A stretch of 55,120 nt of DNA from an uncultured Hyphomicrobiales bacterium (GTDB lineage Bacteria > Pseudomonadota > Alphaproteobacteria > Rhizobiales > Beijerinckiaceae). The stretch lies in the NCBI GenBank assembly GCA_903931945.1, contig CAIZEI010000180.1:1-55120 (forward strand), written 5' to 3'. Made by a program: the position numbers and the translations under genes. Positions within the stretch are counted from its first letter, which is position 1. Each line of letters opens with the position of its first letter. Under the pieces are notes generated by a model that was not told the DNA's origin, ran no database searches, and saw nothing but the letters and a program-made list of their open reading frames with translations. This document shows positions 19,782-29,114 of this stretch, piece by piece.

Positions 19782-20291
19782 ATGTTCAACAAATCCTCGA
19801 TCGCCGCCGTTGCGGCCCTTTCCCTCCTGTCGGCCAATTCCGCGATGGCGTTGACGACGGTTTCCGGCACCGCTTTCACCGTCAAGGTCGCCGTGACCGC
19901 CGGTTGCGCGATCACCACCGATATCCCGAACGCCGCCGGCATCAACTTCGGCTCGGTCGCCGGCACGTCGGCGGTTCCGGGCAGCCAGTCCGCCAATGCG
20001 ACGGTCACCTGCACCAACACAACGCCTTACGGCCTGCACATGACATCGACGAACGCCTTCAACATGAAGAACGGCGCAACGTCGATCGCCTACACGGTCA
20101 ATACCCTTCTCAACGGCACATGCGCCACCTACGCCATCGGCGGCACGGCTGCCGGCGCGTCCCTCACCAACACCGGCACGGGCGCCGGCCAGACCTACCC
20201 CTTCACCTTCGCCATTACGCCGGCGAGCTGGTCTTCGGCCCTGCCGATCGGCACCTACAGCGACACAGTGACCCTCAACGTCGATTTCTGA
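19782..20291 (+). CDS. Spore coat protein U domain pilin (archaic chaperone-usher pilus), copy 1
   Basis: A 169-residue secreted structural subunit. A Sec signal peptide (about 1-23, cleavage after SAMA) is followed by a single spore-coat-U beta-sandwich domain with the usual Cys pair (C42 in AGCAI, C77 in VTCTN) and a third Cys at 114. The C-terminal strand ends TYSDTVTLNVDF, typical of subunits that donate or accept strands through a periplasmic chaperone. It is first in the operon and closest to the AT-rich promoter, and a strong hairpin lies just downstream, so it is probably the major pilin. A near-identical copy follows at 20493-21002. Confidence 0.88.
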   Translation: MFNKSSIAAVAALSLLSANSAMALTTVSGTAFTVKVAVTAGCAITTDIPNAAGINFGSVAGTSAVPGSQSANATVTCTNTTPYGLHMTSTNAFNMKNGATSIAYTVNTLLNGTCATYAIGGTAAGASLTNTGTGAGQTYPFTFAITPASWSSALPIGTYSDTVTLNVDF

Positions 20292-20309
20292 TTTCGACCT
20301 TCCATCGGA

Positions 20310-20340
20310 CGCCGCGCACTTCATTCAAAGATGCGCGGCG
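20310..20340 (+). promoter_or_regulatory. Intercistronic hairpin after the first pilin gene
   Basis: A 9-bp perfect GC-rich stem (CGCCGCGCA at 20310-20318, TGCGCGGCG at 20332-20340) with a 13-nt loop and no T run. It could be a partial terminator or mRNA stabiliser that keeps the first pilin in excess over chaperone, usher and tip; the role is inference. Confidence 0.5.
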
Positions 20341-20492
20341 CCCCAAAGGCCAATGTCCAATCGCGTGAAGTTCCTGGAAGCTGTCCCATTTCCTGGGTGC
20401 AATACGGCTTTGCATATTTTGTCTGCGATGCCGCGCTCCTGCAAATCATTCCTGCAAAAAAAATAGGTCCTGCTAACAGAGAGTAGCGTCAG

Positions 20493-21002
20493 ATGTTCAA
20501 CAAATCCTCGATCGCCGCCGTTGCGGCCCTTTCACTGCTGTCGACCCATTCCGCGATGGCGTTGACGACGGTTTCCGGCACCGCTTTCACCGTCAAGGTC
20601 GCCGTGACCGCCGGTTGCGCGATCACTACCGATATCCCGAACGCCGCCGGCATCAACTTCGGCTCGGTCGCCGGCACGTCGGCGGTTCCGGGCAGCCAGT
20701 CCGCCAATGCGACGGTCACCTGCACGAACACAACGCCTTAAGGCCTGCACATGACATCGACAAACGCCTTCAACATGAAGAGCGGCGCAACGTCGATCGC
20801 CTACACGGTCAACACGAAACTCAACGGGACTGGCGCCACCTACGCCATCGGCGGCACAGCTGCCGGCGCGTCCCTCACCAACACCGGCACGGGCGCCGGC
20901 CAGACCTACCCCTTCACCTTCGCCATCACGCCGGCAAGCTGGACTTCGGCCCTGCCAATCGGCACCTACACCGACACCGTGACCCTCAACGTCGATTTCT
21001 GA
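20493..21002 (+). pseudogene. Spore coat protein U domain pilin, copy 2, broken by TAC to TAA
   Basis: A tandem duplicate of the preceding pilin, same length and frame, including the 12 nt before the ATG (GAGTAGCGTCAG). Codon 83 is TAA (20739-20741) where copy 1 has TAC (Tyr). Beyond the stop the frame is clean to the same end (TLNVDF). The other protein differences are few: A18T, N19H, N97S, L110K, C114G and two Ser-to-Thr changes near the C-terminus. The truncated product would lack more than half of the domain and could not fold as a subunit. Alternatives are a sequencing error or readthrough. Confidence 0.88.
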
Positions 21003-21074
21003 GCGAAACTTCAGCTCTCGAAATCAGCGCGCAATCCGTCCCACGGCCAACGGGTCGAAACAGGCTAACGTGAC

Positions 21075-21593
21075 ATGACACGCGCCCTTGTATTCGCAGT
21101 TGTTTCGACCCTGGCGGTGTGGGGCGGCGCGGGCGCGGCTTTCGCCGGGATCGCCACGGGCTCGGCGTTTACGGTCAAAGTTCAGGTCGTCGCAGGATGC
21201 TCGATTGTCTCGCCGCCGGGTTATACGTTCACAACGACGGCCGGCACATCGGCGGCGCCTGCAGCTGTGCGGCAGGCCATGAGCGTTACCTGTTCGGCGG
21301 GCACGCCCTATCAAATCGCTTTCGTCAGCGCCAATGACAAGGATGCGACCGGCGTGACAAAGATCATGAAGGGGACCAAATCGGGCAACGCCGATACGAT
21401 TGCCTATAACTTGCGCGCAGCCGGTGTGAACATCGGCAAGCAGGATGGCGTGAACACCATCAGCGCAACCGGCACCGGCGCGGCCCAGGCCCGAAATATC
21501 AGAGCCGTCATTACCACTTGGATTGGCTCGACCGGCGGCAGGCTGACGCCTGACACATACACCGATCTGGTGACCGCTCGCGTCGATTATTGA
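21075..21593 (+). CDS. Spore coat protein U domain minor pilin
   Basis: A 172-residue secreted protein: signal peptide about 1-24 (cleavage near AAFA), then one spore-coat-U domain with the Cys pair in VAGCSIV and SVTCSAG and the C-terminal strand TYTDLVTARVDY. It resembles the next gene (shared VSANDKDATG-like and KIMKG motifs) more than the first two pilins, as in Csu-type operons where several pilin-like subunits precede the chaperone. Probably a minor or adaptor subunit. It starts at ATG 21075, 72 bp after the broken pilin copy. Confidence 0.85.
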   Translation: MTRALVFAVVSTLAVWGGAGAAFAGIATGSAFTVKVQVVAGCSIVSPPGYTFTTTAGTSAAPAAVRQAMSVTCSAGTPYQIAFVSANDKDATGVTKIMKGTKSGNADTIAYNLRAAGVNIGKQDGVNTISATGTGAAQARNIRAVITTWIGSTGGRLTPDTYTDLVTARVDY

Positions 21594-21656
21594 ATTTGAA
21601 GATTCTCAGGAGATGAATTGCCGCAAGCCCCCGAAAATATCTGAAAGTCAGCACAT

Positions 21657-22184
21657 ATGAAGCGGCTGTTCTCTATCCTTCGCATTGTATTTGCCTGCGT
21701 CCCGGTGCAGATCGGGCTCGCGCTCGCCGGGACGACAACAGCCGGAAATTTCACCGTTCAGGTCCAAATTGTAAATGGCTGCTCGATTGCCTCGCCCAGC
21801 AATTTCGTTTTTGCGACGACGCTCAATACACAGGCGGCCCCGGGCGGTGTCACGCAAAGCATGAGCGTCACATGTTCAGGCGTGTTTATTACCGTCTACA
21901 ACCTAGGTTTTGTGAGCCCGAATGACAAGGATGCGACCGGAACTGCGAAAATTATGAAGGGCGCAAATCCCGGCAATGCCGACACTGTCCCCTACAATCT
22001 GAAAATCAACGGCTCCGTTGTCGGCAAGCAGGACGGGACCAACACGGTTGCCGGATTGATTCTTTTTGGCGGCACCAACACATATAATCTGACCGCGACA
22101 ATTACCGGATGGACCGGCGCGTCAGGCGGCGTTTTGACTCCAGACACTTACAGCGACATCGTGACGGCGCGCATTGACTTCTAA
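21657..22184 (+). CDS. Spore coat protein U domain minor pilin
   Basis: A 175-residue secreted subunit paralogous to the upstream gene: signal peptide about 1-24 (ending ALA), Cys in VNGCSIA and SVTCSGV, motif FVSPNDKDATGTAKIMKG, and end strand TYSDIVTARIDF. It is the last of four pilin-like genes before the chaperone. The following 263 bp carry two small hairpins. The exact position of this subunit in the fibre cannot be read from sequence. Confidence 0.85.
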   Translation: MKRLFSILRIVFACVPVQIGLALAGTTTAGNFTVQVQIVNGCSIASPSNFVFATTLNTQAAPGGVTQSMSVTCSGVFITVYNLGFVSPNDKDATGTAKIMKGANPGNADTVPYNLKINGSVVGKQDGTNTVAGLILFGGTNTYNLTATITGWTGASGGVLTPDTYSDIVTARIDF

Positions 22185-22296
22185 AGCCGGTCGATCCGCC
22201 CCTATCCGGTCGGACTTCGCCGGATTCAAAATTTGGCGCCATCCTTGCGGCGAACCTTGACGAGGAAGCAGCGCCTGCCGCTGACGCCGACGGGTC

Positions 22297-22332
22297 AGGA
22301 ACGCAGTTCCTTTCACACCCGGAAGCCGGGTG
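22297..22332 (+). repeat. Two adjacent small hairpins between minor pilin and chaperone genes
   Basis: AGGAAC/GTTCCT (22297-22311, 3-nt loop, followed by TT) and CACCCGG/CCGGGTG (22316-22332, 3-nt loop). They may attenuate transcription into the chaperone and usher genes. Neither has a full T tract. Confidence 0.45.
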
Positions 22333-22447
22333 CGCCGCTGCCCTTACGTCGCTCTTGTGACCCCTCGTAAAACGGAAATTTAACCAGCCCGAACTATTGT
22401 GCCAGGCACGACAGTCAATGGTTTGAGTGTGTCGTGCGAGGTGTAAG

Positions 22448-23131
22448 ATGCGTTTGCGTTCCTCTGTAGCGGTTGCTTGTCTGTTTATTGCGACCGCTTG
22501 TCCTGTGCGGGCGGCCTCGGTTTCGGTTTCGCCCATTCGTGTCGATGTTTCCGAACCTGCCAATTCGGCCTCTGTAAGTCTCAAAAACGACGACGCGCGG
22601 CCAGTCAATTTGCAAATCCGTCTATTCAAATGGTCGCTCGCAAAGGGCGACGACGACTATGAAGAGACGGACGATGTCGTTGTAACGCCCCCGGTAACGA
22701 CCATCGCGCCCGGCGCCTCGGCGACAGTGCGCATCGTGCGCACGAGCACAGCGCCCATCACCGGCGAGGAAACCTACCGGCTTGTCGTCGATGAAATTCC
22801 GGACGCCAATCGCGTCAAGAACCTGGGCGTCAACGTTTCGCTTCGTTACACGGTTCCTGTCTTTTTTCTGAATGGCGACGCTTCGCAGCCCAAAGTTGCG
22901 TGGTCCATCCGGACTGAAGGCGGCAAGCGCGTTCTTGCTGCAGAAAACTCCGGTGACAAACACATTCGACTGAATGACATGTCGCTTGGTTCGATCAAAT
23001 TATACAAGGGTCTGGCAGGCTACGTTCTGGGTCATTCGACGCGAACCTGGTTGCTGCCGGCCAAGGCGACCGGCGCTCGCGTGATCTCGGATAGCGACGC
23101 GGGACGCGTCGATGCGCCTCTTTCCCACTAA
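22448..23131 (+). CDS. Periplasmic fimbrial chaperone (PapD-like, archaic class)
   Basis: A 227-residue periplasmic protein from ATG 22448, preceded by GAGG; an upstream in-frame start at 22427 would spoil the signal peptide. Signal peptide about 1-22 (PVRA). The first immunoglobulin-like domain has VSPIRVDVSEPANSASVSLKN and VRIVRTSTAPITGEETYRLVVDEIP, the usual chaperone signature region. The second domain begins around RYTVPVFF. It would donate a strand to the spore-coat-U subunits and deliver them to the usher, whose gene overlaps its 3' end by 20 nt. Confidence 0.9.
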   Translation: MRLRSSVAVACLFIATACPVRAASVSVSPIRVDVSEPANSASVSLKNDDARPVNLQIRLFKWSLAKGDDDYEETDDVVVTPPVTTIAPGASATVRIVRTSTAPITGEETYRLVVDEIPDANRVKNLGVNVSLRYTVPVFFLNGDASQPKVAWSIRTEGGKRVLAAENSGDKHIRLNDMSLGSIKLYKGLAGYVLGHSTRTWLLPAKATGARVISDSDAGRVDAPLSH

Positions 23132-25568
23132 TATAGCCGTTCTGCTGCTTGTTGTGCTGGGGGCTGGTTCGCAGTGCGATCCAGCCCGCGCTCAAGGCGC
23201 ATTGAAGCCGATTGACGTGGCGCCAGAAGTTCTTGACGCCACGCGTCAGTTGCAACTTGCCGTGATCGTCAACGGCGAGGACTTGCGGCTTGCCGAGTTT
23301 TTTACATATCAGCCGTCCACGAAAAAGCTATCCATCAAGCGCAGCGATCTCGCCGAGGCCAGCGTCAAAACGCCGCCGGGCGCGGCCGATGAGAGTCTCG
23401 ATCTGGACTCGCTTGGCGTCAAATATCAGTATGATGAGGTTGAACAGAAAATCGAATTCACATTGACCGACGAGCAACGCCTGCCGCGCATGTATAACGT
23501 GCAAAAGCAGGCCGACCGGCCAAAGCCCCATTCCGACCTGGGCGCGCTCGTAAATTATTCGATTTTTGGCGGCTCGGTGCGCGATATGAATACCGGGAAA
23601 ATTGCGTTCAACGGGGTCAACGCGCAACTCGACGCGCGAATTTTCAGCGATTTCGGTCTGCTTGAGCAGAGCGGCGTGGTCGGCTCCACGCTGGTGAACT
23701 CCGGCGGCGCGGGCGCGTTTTTGCGTTCTGACACGACCTATTCATTTTCGGATCCGGAGACATCGATCACCTATCGGGCGGGAGATACGGTGTCGGGGGG
23801 AACCGCATGGTCCCGGCCGATCCATCTTGGCGGCGCCCAGGTTTCGCGCGATTTCACGCTTCGCTCGGATGTGGTGACCCAACCGCTTCCAATCGTGTCA
23901 GGCACGGCGGCGACCCCCTCAACCGTCGATGTTCTTGTCAACGGCTCCAAAGTTTTCTCCCAACAGGTTGCGCCGGGACCCTTCAGTATCGCCAATCTTC
24001 CGATCATCGCATCGGGCGGCCTTGCGCAGGTGCAGATTCGGGATGCAACGGGCCGCACGGTCAATACAACGCTTTCCCTCTTCAATCCGGCGCGGATGCT
24101 GTCCGTGGGACTCAGCGATTTTTCGCTGGAAGGAGGACTTGCGCGCCGGAACTACGGCGTCCTTTCCAACGATTATCTCACCAGGCCCATCGGGTCTGGA
24201 ACCTATCGGTATGGATTGGCGTCCTGGCTGACGCTCGAAAGTCACGCCGAGGGCGGGGCGGGACTGGAAAACATCGGCGCCGGCGCGATCGCCGGCCTTG
24301 GCGTTTTTGGAACACTCAATCTTGCCGCCACGGGAAGCCACTCGACAAATGGCGTGGGCGGGCAGGTTTACGGCGACTGGCAGCTGCAATTCGGCAAGGT
24401 CAGCTTCAGCATCGGCAGCCAGCGCACATTTTCAAATTATGACGATCTGGCGTCGGTGACGGCGAATTACGCCTACAATCCAACCCTTCAGCCTGTCACG
24501 CAATTTGGAACGCTGCCCTCGGCGACGTCGTCCAATTCATATGTGAGCCCGCGCCCCGCGCGGGCGCTCGATCGGCTCGCCATTGGCTTTCCCGTATTCG
24601 ACGACAAGTCGTCGCTCAGTCTTGGCCTGATCAATCTTGTGCAGCAGGACAATACCAAATCGCGATTGATCACCGCTTCGTTCTCGCGGTCCCTGCCCTG
24701 GAGGCAAGGGAACCTGTTCGCCAGTTCTTTCGCCGATCTTGGCGACAAGAAAAGTTTCGGCGCGTCGATCGGCCTGTCCTTTGCCCTTTGGGAGGGCGTT
24801 TCGTCGGCGTTTGGCTCCTCCTATGACAATCAATCGCGTGGCGCGTTGACTGCGGAAATCTCCAAAAGCCAGCCGCAAATCGATGACACCTGGGGCTGGC
24901 GTCTGCGCGGCGATCTTGGTGAGAATACCGCAGGCGAGGCCAATGCAAGTTACCGTTCGTCGTTTGGCCTGGCGCAAGCGGACGTGACACAAAACAGAAC
25001 GACCACGACATCGACAGGTCAATTTGATGGCTCGATTGCGGTGCTGGGCGGCGGCGTTTTCGCCGGCAACAAAACCGACACCAGTTTTGCAGTTGTCGAT
25101 ACGGGCGCGCCCGGAGTCGCCGTCACCCAGGATGGACGCAATCTTGGCAAGACTGGCAGCTCCGGCAAGTTTCTGGTTCCGAATCTGCGCGCCTGGGAAG
25201 TCAACAACATTGGCATCGACACTGACGGCCTTTCAGTGAGCTACGACGCCGACCGCACTGCGGAGGTTGTCGTCCCACGCGCCAAGGGCGGCGCCTACGT
25301 CAATTTCGGGGGGCGTGCGAATGTCGTGTCCGCCATTGTCGTATTCGTGGGCGCGGACGGGAAACCGCTGGAAATCGGGCTCAAGGGCCACCTTGAAGGA
25401 AAGACCGAGACATTCCTCGTCGGTCGCGACGGGCGCGCCTATGTCAAGGATCTCGGGCAGGACAATACGGCGCTCATCGATCTTGGCAATAGCGAATGTC
25501 GTGCGGAATTTCACTTCGAGCCAGTGAATGGCCGGCAGGGGATCGTCAGGGGCGTCACATGCAAATGA
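23112..25568 (+). CDS. Outer membrane usher protein, archaic (sigma) chaperone-usher class
   Basis: An 818-residue outer membrane pore that threads pilin subunits. Signal peptide about 1-27 (ARA). It shows an N-terminal periplasmic domain (LQLAVIVNGEDLRLAEFF), the long beta-barrel with a plug region near VDVLVNGSKVFSQQVAPGPF, SIANLPIIASGGLAQVQIRDATGR and LSVGLSDFSLEGGLARRNYG, and C-terminal domains with APGVAVTQDGRNLGKTGSSG. The overlaps with chaperone (20 nt) and adhesin (10 nt) show translational coupling. Confidence 0.92.
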   Translation: MRLFPTNIAVLLLVVLGAGSQCDPARAQGALKPIDVAPEVLDATRQLQLAVIVNGEDLRLAEFFTYQPSTKKLSIKRSDLAEASVKTPPGAADESLDLDSLGVKYQYDEVEQKIEFTLTDEQRLPRMYNVQKQADRPKPHSDLGALVNYSIFGGSVRDMNTGKIAFNGVNAQLDARIFSDFGLLEQSGVVGSTLVNSGGAGAFLRSDTTYSFSDPETSITYRAGDTVSGGTAWSRPIHLGGAQVSRDFTLRSDVVTQPLPIVSGTAATPSTVDVLVNGSKVFSQQVAPGPFSIANLPIIASGGLAQVQIRDATGRTVNTTLSLFNPARMLSVGLSDFSLEGGLARRNYGVLSNDYLTRPIGSGTYRYGLASWLTLESHAEGGAGLENIGAGAIAGLGVFGTLNLAATGSHSTNGVGGQVYGDWQLQFGKVSFSIGSQRTFSNYDDLASVTANYAYNPTLQPVTQFGTLPSATSSNSYVSPRPARALDRLAIGFPVFDDKSSLSLGLINLVQQDNTKSRLITASFSRSLPWRQGNLFASSFADLGDKKSFGASIGLSFALWEGVSSAFGSSYDNQSRGALTAEISKSQPQIDDTWGWRLRGDLGENTAGEANASYRSSFGLAQADVTQNRTTTTSTGQFDGSIAVLGGGVFAGNKTDTSFAVVDTGAPGVAVTQDGRNLGKTGSSGKFLVPNLRAWEVNNIGIDTDGLSVSYDADRTAEVVVPRAKGGAYVNFGGRANVVSAIVVFVGADGKPLEIGLKGHLEGKTETFLVGRDGRAYVKDLGQDNTALIDLGNSECRAEFHFEPVNGRQGIVRGVTCK

Positions 25569-26518
25569 CAGCTTTAAAATCCTTCGCGGGATTTCTGATT
25601 TTAATCGCATGTGTGTGCTGCGGCGGACGGGCCGCTCAGGCGCAGACATGCACGGCGTCCTATTCGAATCTTGCATTCGGCTCGAATATCAACATTCTGG
25701 CGGGCGCATCCATTGACAGCGCCGGAAGCATGACGATCAATTGTTCAGGATTCGGGCCCGGTCGGCTGCAGCAGGCTGCGGTGTGCGTATCGCTGGGAAA
25801 TGGGCTCAATTCCACCGGCGCGCCGCGCCTGATGAGTTCTGGCGCAGGCGCGCTTGCCTACGATCTTTATATGGATTCCGCCCGAACATCGCGCTGGGGC
25901 GATACGCCGACCACAGAACCAGGTTTCGTTTTGACCTCCGCAAACCCGTCCGCCACAGTGCCGGTTTACGGTCGTATTATCGCATCCCAGACCACTGCGC
26001 CGGTCGGATCGTATTTCGACTATATCATGCCCACGCTGTTGTTTGGATTTTTCAATGGGGTTGGTCGTCAGCCGACATGCGCACAATTGACGAACTTCAC
26101 GACGTCGCCCCCCTTTGCTGTGACAGCTGCGATCACCGCCAATTGCTCTGTATCTGCAACCAATATGACATTTCCGCCGCAAACCACATTCGCCAATCCG
26201 GTCAATTCACAAAGCAGCGTCACGATCACCTGCACCTCGCAAGCGCCATACTGGATCGCGCTGGATGGCGGAACCTCCGGGGCGAGCGACCCCACGCAAC
26301 GGAAAATGAGTCTGGCGGGGCATTCAATCACATACGGACTGTATCGCGATTCGGCGAACAGAAGCCCATGGGGCAATACGCAGAGCGTCAATACCGCCGT
26401 TGGAACGGGAAGCGCAGGACCGAACACGTTCATCGTCTATGGGTTGATACCGCGGCCGCCCGCGATCCCGCTTCCGGGCGTCTATCAGGATACGGTCACC
26501 GTTACAGTCAATTTCTGA
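25559..26518 (+). CDS. Two-domain spore coat U protein, probable pilus tip adhesin
   Basis: A 319-residue secreted protein that fits the CsuE-like tip subunit: signal peptide about 1-28, then two spore-coat-U domains, the first from TCTASYSNLAFG and the second from ITANCSVSATNMTFPP to YQDTVTVTVNF. The start was placed at ATG 25559 (AGGGG about nine bases upstream); ATG 25565, overlapping the usher stop as ATGA, is also possible. It closes the pilus operon and is convergent with an MFS gene 12 bp away. Tip role is inferred from domain count and position. Confidence 0.87.
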   Translation: MQMTALKSFAGFLILIACVCCGGRAAQAQTCTASYSNLAFGSNINILAGASIDSAGSMTINCSGFGPGRLQQAAVCVSLGNGLNSTGAPRLMSSGAGALAYDLYMDSARTSRWGDTPTTEPGFVLTSANPSATVPVYGRIIASQTTAPVGSYFDYIMPTLLFGFFNGVGRQPTCAQLTNFTTSPPFAVTAAITANCSVSATNMTFPPQTTFANPVNSQSSVTITCTSQAPYWIALDGGTSGASDPTQRKMSLAGHSITYGLYRDSANRSPWGNTQSVNTAVGTGSAGPNTFIVYGLIPRPPAIPLPGVYQDTVTVTVNF

Positions 26519-26530
26519 CATGTTCCGGCC

Positions 26531-27922
26531 TTACGGCGAAACCTCCTCCATCACCCGTTCCCGCGTCTCGACACCGAAGAAAACTGCCACAAGCGCGCCG
26601 GTCAACGCGACAAGCGAGAGCAGCAGATAGACCGAAGCGAGGCCGAAACCGGCGAGCATGACGCCAACAATGGGCGGCCCCACAGTGGACGCCAGCCTGT
26701 TGAAGGCCGTGCCGGCGCTTGTGCCGCGCGCGCGCAGCCGCGTGGGATAGATTTCCGCCGTGTAGAGAAACAACATGCTGGAATTTGATCCGATAAAAAG
26801 AAACGACAGGGCCAGCATGACCGCAACGAACTCGGGACTGTAGGGACCGATCGCCCACAGGGCGAACAGCAGCGCGGCGGCGCAAGAAAAAGCGCCCGCG
26901 AACCATTTGATGCGTCCCGTGCGATCGACGAGAAACGCCACGACGAAACCGCCGATAATGCTGGCGACGCTGGCCCCCATGCCATACCAGAGCGCTGTTT
27001 GCAGATTGAGTTTGAAAACCGTTGTGTAGATGGTCGCCGCCCAGCCGGTAATGCCCCAGCTGCAGAAATAACTACAATACCACAGCGCCCATACCGAAAA
27101 TGTGCGCCGACGATAGAACGGGCTGAACAACTCGCTCCAGGCGCCCGGACGCGGCAGATCGACCGATGTGATAGCGCGGGGCGGCGGCAACTCCTGGCCT
27201 GCGTCCCGGGCGCATTGTTCAATGCCTGTCACGACCATATCGGCCTCTTTCGCGCGGCCCTTGTCGGCGAGCCAGCGTGCGGATTCGGGCAGATTCCATT
27301 GCAGATAAACGGCGACGACAGCCGGGACGGCGCCGAAGATGAACATGGATTGCCAGCCCCAGTGCGGCACCATGTAGATGCTGAGCAGATTGGCCATCAG
27401 CAGGCCCAAAGTAAAAATGCTTTCGTACAGCAGGAAGAAGACGCCGCGTCCTTTCGCCTTCGCCATCTCGCCAATATAGGCGGCGGCGACCGGCACCTCG
27501 CCGCCAAGGCCGAGTCCTTCGATAAACCGCAGCGCCATCAGCGTATTGTAATCCTGCGCAAAGGCGCAGGCGAACGAGGTCAGCGCGTAAAGCGCGATCG
27601 ATACGCCCAAAGTGCGCAGACGTCCGATGCGATCGGCTACCCAGCCAAAAAACAGCGCGCCGAACAACTGGCCGAAATTCGCCGAGGCGATCAGCGGCCC
27701 GATACTGCCCTGTGGAATATGCCAGAGCGGAATGAGCACCGGCATGACAGTGGCGATGGCGTAGGAATCGTAGGCGTCAAAAATCGTCGCGCTGCCTATG
27801 ATAACCCGCGCCTTGATGTGATAGCTGGTGATCGGCAATCGCTCGATCCGCGCCACGATATCTTCGGGCGAACCGGGCGCGATGAGCGGCGGCAAGGCTG
27901 TGGCGGCGTTGTCCTGCAGCAT
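26531..27922 (-). CDS. MFS transporter (metabolite:H+ symporter-like)
   Basis: A 463-residue inner membrane protein with about 12 hydrophobic segments. Start ATG 27922 has GGGGGAAA directly upstream; the frame extends 23 codons further without a site. The MFS loop 2-3 motif is GWVADRIGRLRTLG; the fourth-helix region RFIEGLGLGGEVPVAAAYIGEM is characteristic of the aromatic acid, phosphate and general metabolite symporter branches. The substrate cannot be assigned. It stands alone, convergent with the pilus operon and divergent from a putative exported protein. Confidence 0.87.
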   Translation of the reverse strand: MLQDNAATALPPLIAPGSPEDIVARIERLPITSYHIKARVIIGSATIFDAYDSYAIATVMPVLIPLWHIPQGSIGPLIASANFGQLFGALFFGWVADRIGRLRTLGVSIALYALTSFACAFAQDYNTLMALRFIEGLGLGGEVPVAAAYIGEMAKAKGRGVFFLLYESIFTLGLLMANLLSIYMVPHWGWQSMFIFGAVPAVVAVYLQWNLPESARWLADKGRAKEADMVVTGIEQCARDAGQELPPPRAITSVDLPRPGAWSELFSPFYRRRTFSVWALWYCSYFCSWGITGWAATIYTTVFKLNLQTALWYGMGASVASIIGGFVVAFLVDRTGRIKWFAGAFSCAAALLFALWAIGPYSPEFVAVMLALSFLFIGSNSSMLFLYTAEIYPTRLRARGTSAGTAFNRLASTVGPPIVGVMLAGFGLASVYLLLSLVALTGALVAVFFGVETRERVMEEVSP

Positions 27923-28161
27923 GTTTCCCCCTGACAGCGTCGGCGCAAGGACTATGGCCTTTTTAGCCGCCGCTGGCGCATCATGGCCCAAGCCGGCAAA
28001 AGACGCCAGCCTTCATGCAAGGCGCACGTGTCAGGATGACGGAAACAGCATTGACGCAACGCCCACAATAAAAATGCTGTCGTCAGGTTCCAATATGGAC
28101 CGTCCGGATTTTGGATGCTAATGCTTGGCTTAACAATTCACTGAGTCAGGGTGGTGGTTAT

Positions 28162-28773
28162 ATGATCGGCAACGTATCTGGCGCGCGCGCGACTCGTTTC
28201 ACGGCGGCTGCGACACTGATTCTGGGGACGTTGCTTGCGCTGGGCGGGGGGACTGCTTCGGCGACGACATGGCAATTTAATTTTACATCAACGGGTGGCG
28301 TCTACAGCGGCGGCGGATTGATCAACGCCACCGGCCTGACCATTAATTCGGTGTCCAACTTCACTGTCAACAGCGTTGCGATGGCGCTGACAACCGCGTC
28401 CTGCTGCACGCAGACATTCGGCACGAATCCCGTTTTCACGCAGACTGCGAACCCGGCCTATTTCGGTGGCGCAGGCAATTGGTTTGTCGTCGGCGGCGGC
28501 GGATTCCAGTATGGTTTCTTCGATTCCGGCGGACAGGATGAGCTCAATGTCTTCAATGGCCCGGGCAACCTCCTTACGGGGACAGCACTCACCTTGTCGA
28601 CCGATTCGCTGACCGTACCTGGTGGAGCGCCCGCCCCTGCTCCCGGCGCGGGTGCGCTGTCGTGGCTGGCTTTTGCCGCTATCGCCATCGCCGTGCGCCG
28701 CCGGCAAATCGCGCAGACCGCGCGGGCCGCGCTCGCCAAAATCCTGGCCTTGCGCAGCGCCCGCCGAAGCTGA
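28162..28773 (+). CDS. Exported Gly/Thr-rich protein with PEP-CTERM-like C-terminal anchor
   Basis: A 203-residue protein from ATG 28162 (AGGGTGGT upstream). Signal peptide about 1-35 ends near GTASAT. The mature part is rich in Gly, Asn, Thr and aromatics, as in secreted beta-rich proteins. Near the C-terminus, PAPAPGAGALSWLAF is followed by a hydrophobic helix and RRR, the layout of a PEP-CTERM exosortase sorting signal, although the motif is PxPG rather than PEP. Unusually about 25 more Ala/Arg-rich residues follow the RRR. No exosortase gene is visible. Function unknown. Confidence 0.6.
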   Translation: MIGNVSGARATRFTAAATLILGTLLALGGGTASATTWQFNFTSTGGVYSGGGLINATGLTINSVSNFTVNSVAMALTTASCCTQTFGTNPVFTQTANPAYFGGAGNWFVVGGGGFQYGFFDSGGQDELNVFNGPGNLLTGTALTLSTDSLTVPGGAPAPAPGAGALSWLAFAAIAIAVRRRQIAQTARAALAKILALRSARRS

Positions 28774-29114
28774 TCGCAGACTCCGGCGCTACCAGCACCG
28801 GCGCATAGCCAAAGGCGTTGCGCCAGGACACGCAGCATCAGGCTTCGCGGCAACCTGTGAGATCAATCTCGGCATTGGCGGGAACAGGCTGCACGATCCG
28901 CGCGCGCAGGACAGTCGGCGCAACCGTCAGCGCGGAATCGGCAATAGCTGTCGTCGCGAGGTTGCGAGCGCAAGGGCGGGCAGCAGGCTGCGCATCAAGT
29001 CCAGCGCGATGTCCGATAACTGAATCTTCAGGTTGAGAGCTCTATCCACCGGAATTTTCGGATTTGGCGTAAGGGCGTCGCATTCAGCATGCAGGTCAAT
29101 CGGGTGAAGGATTT

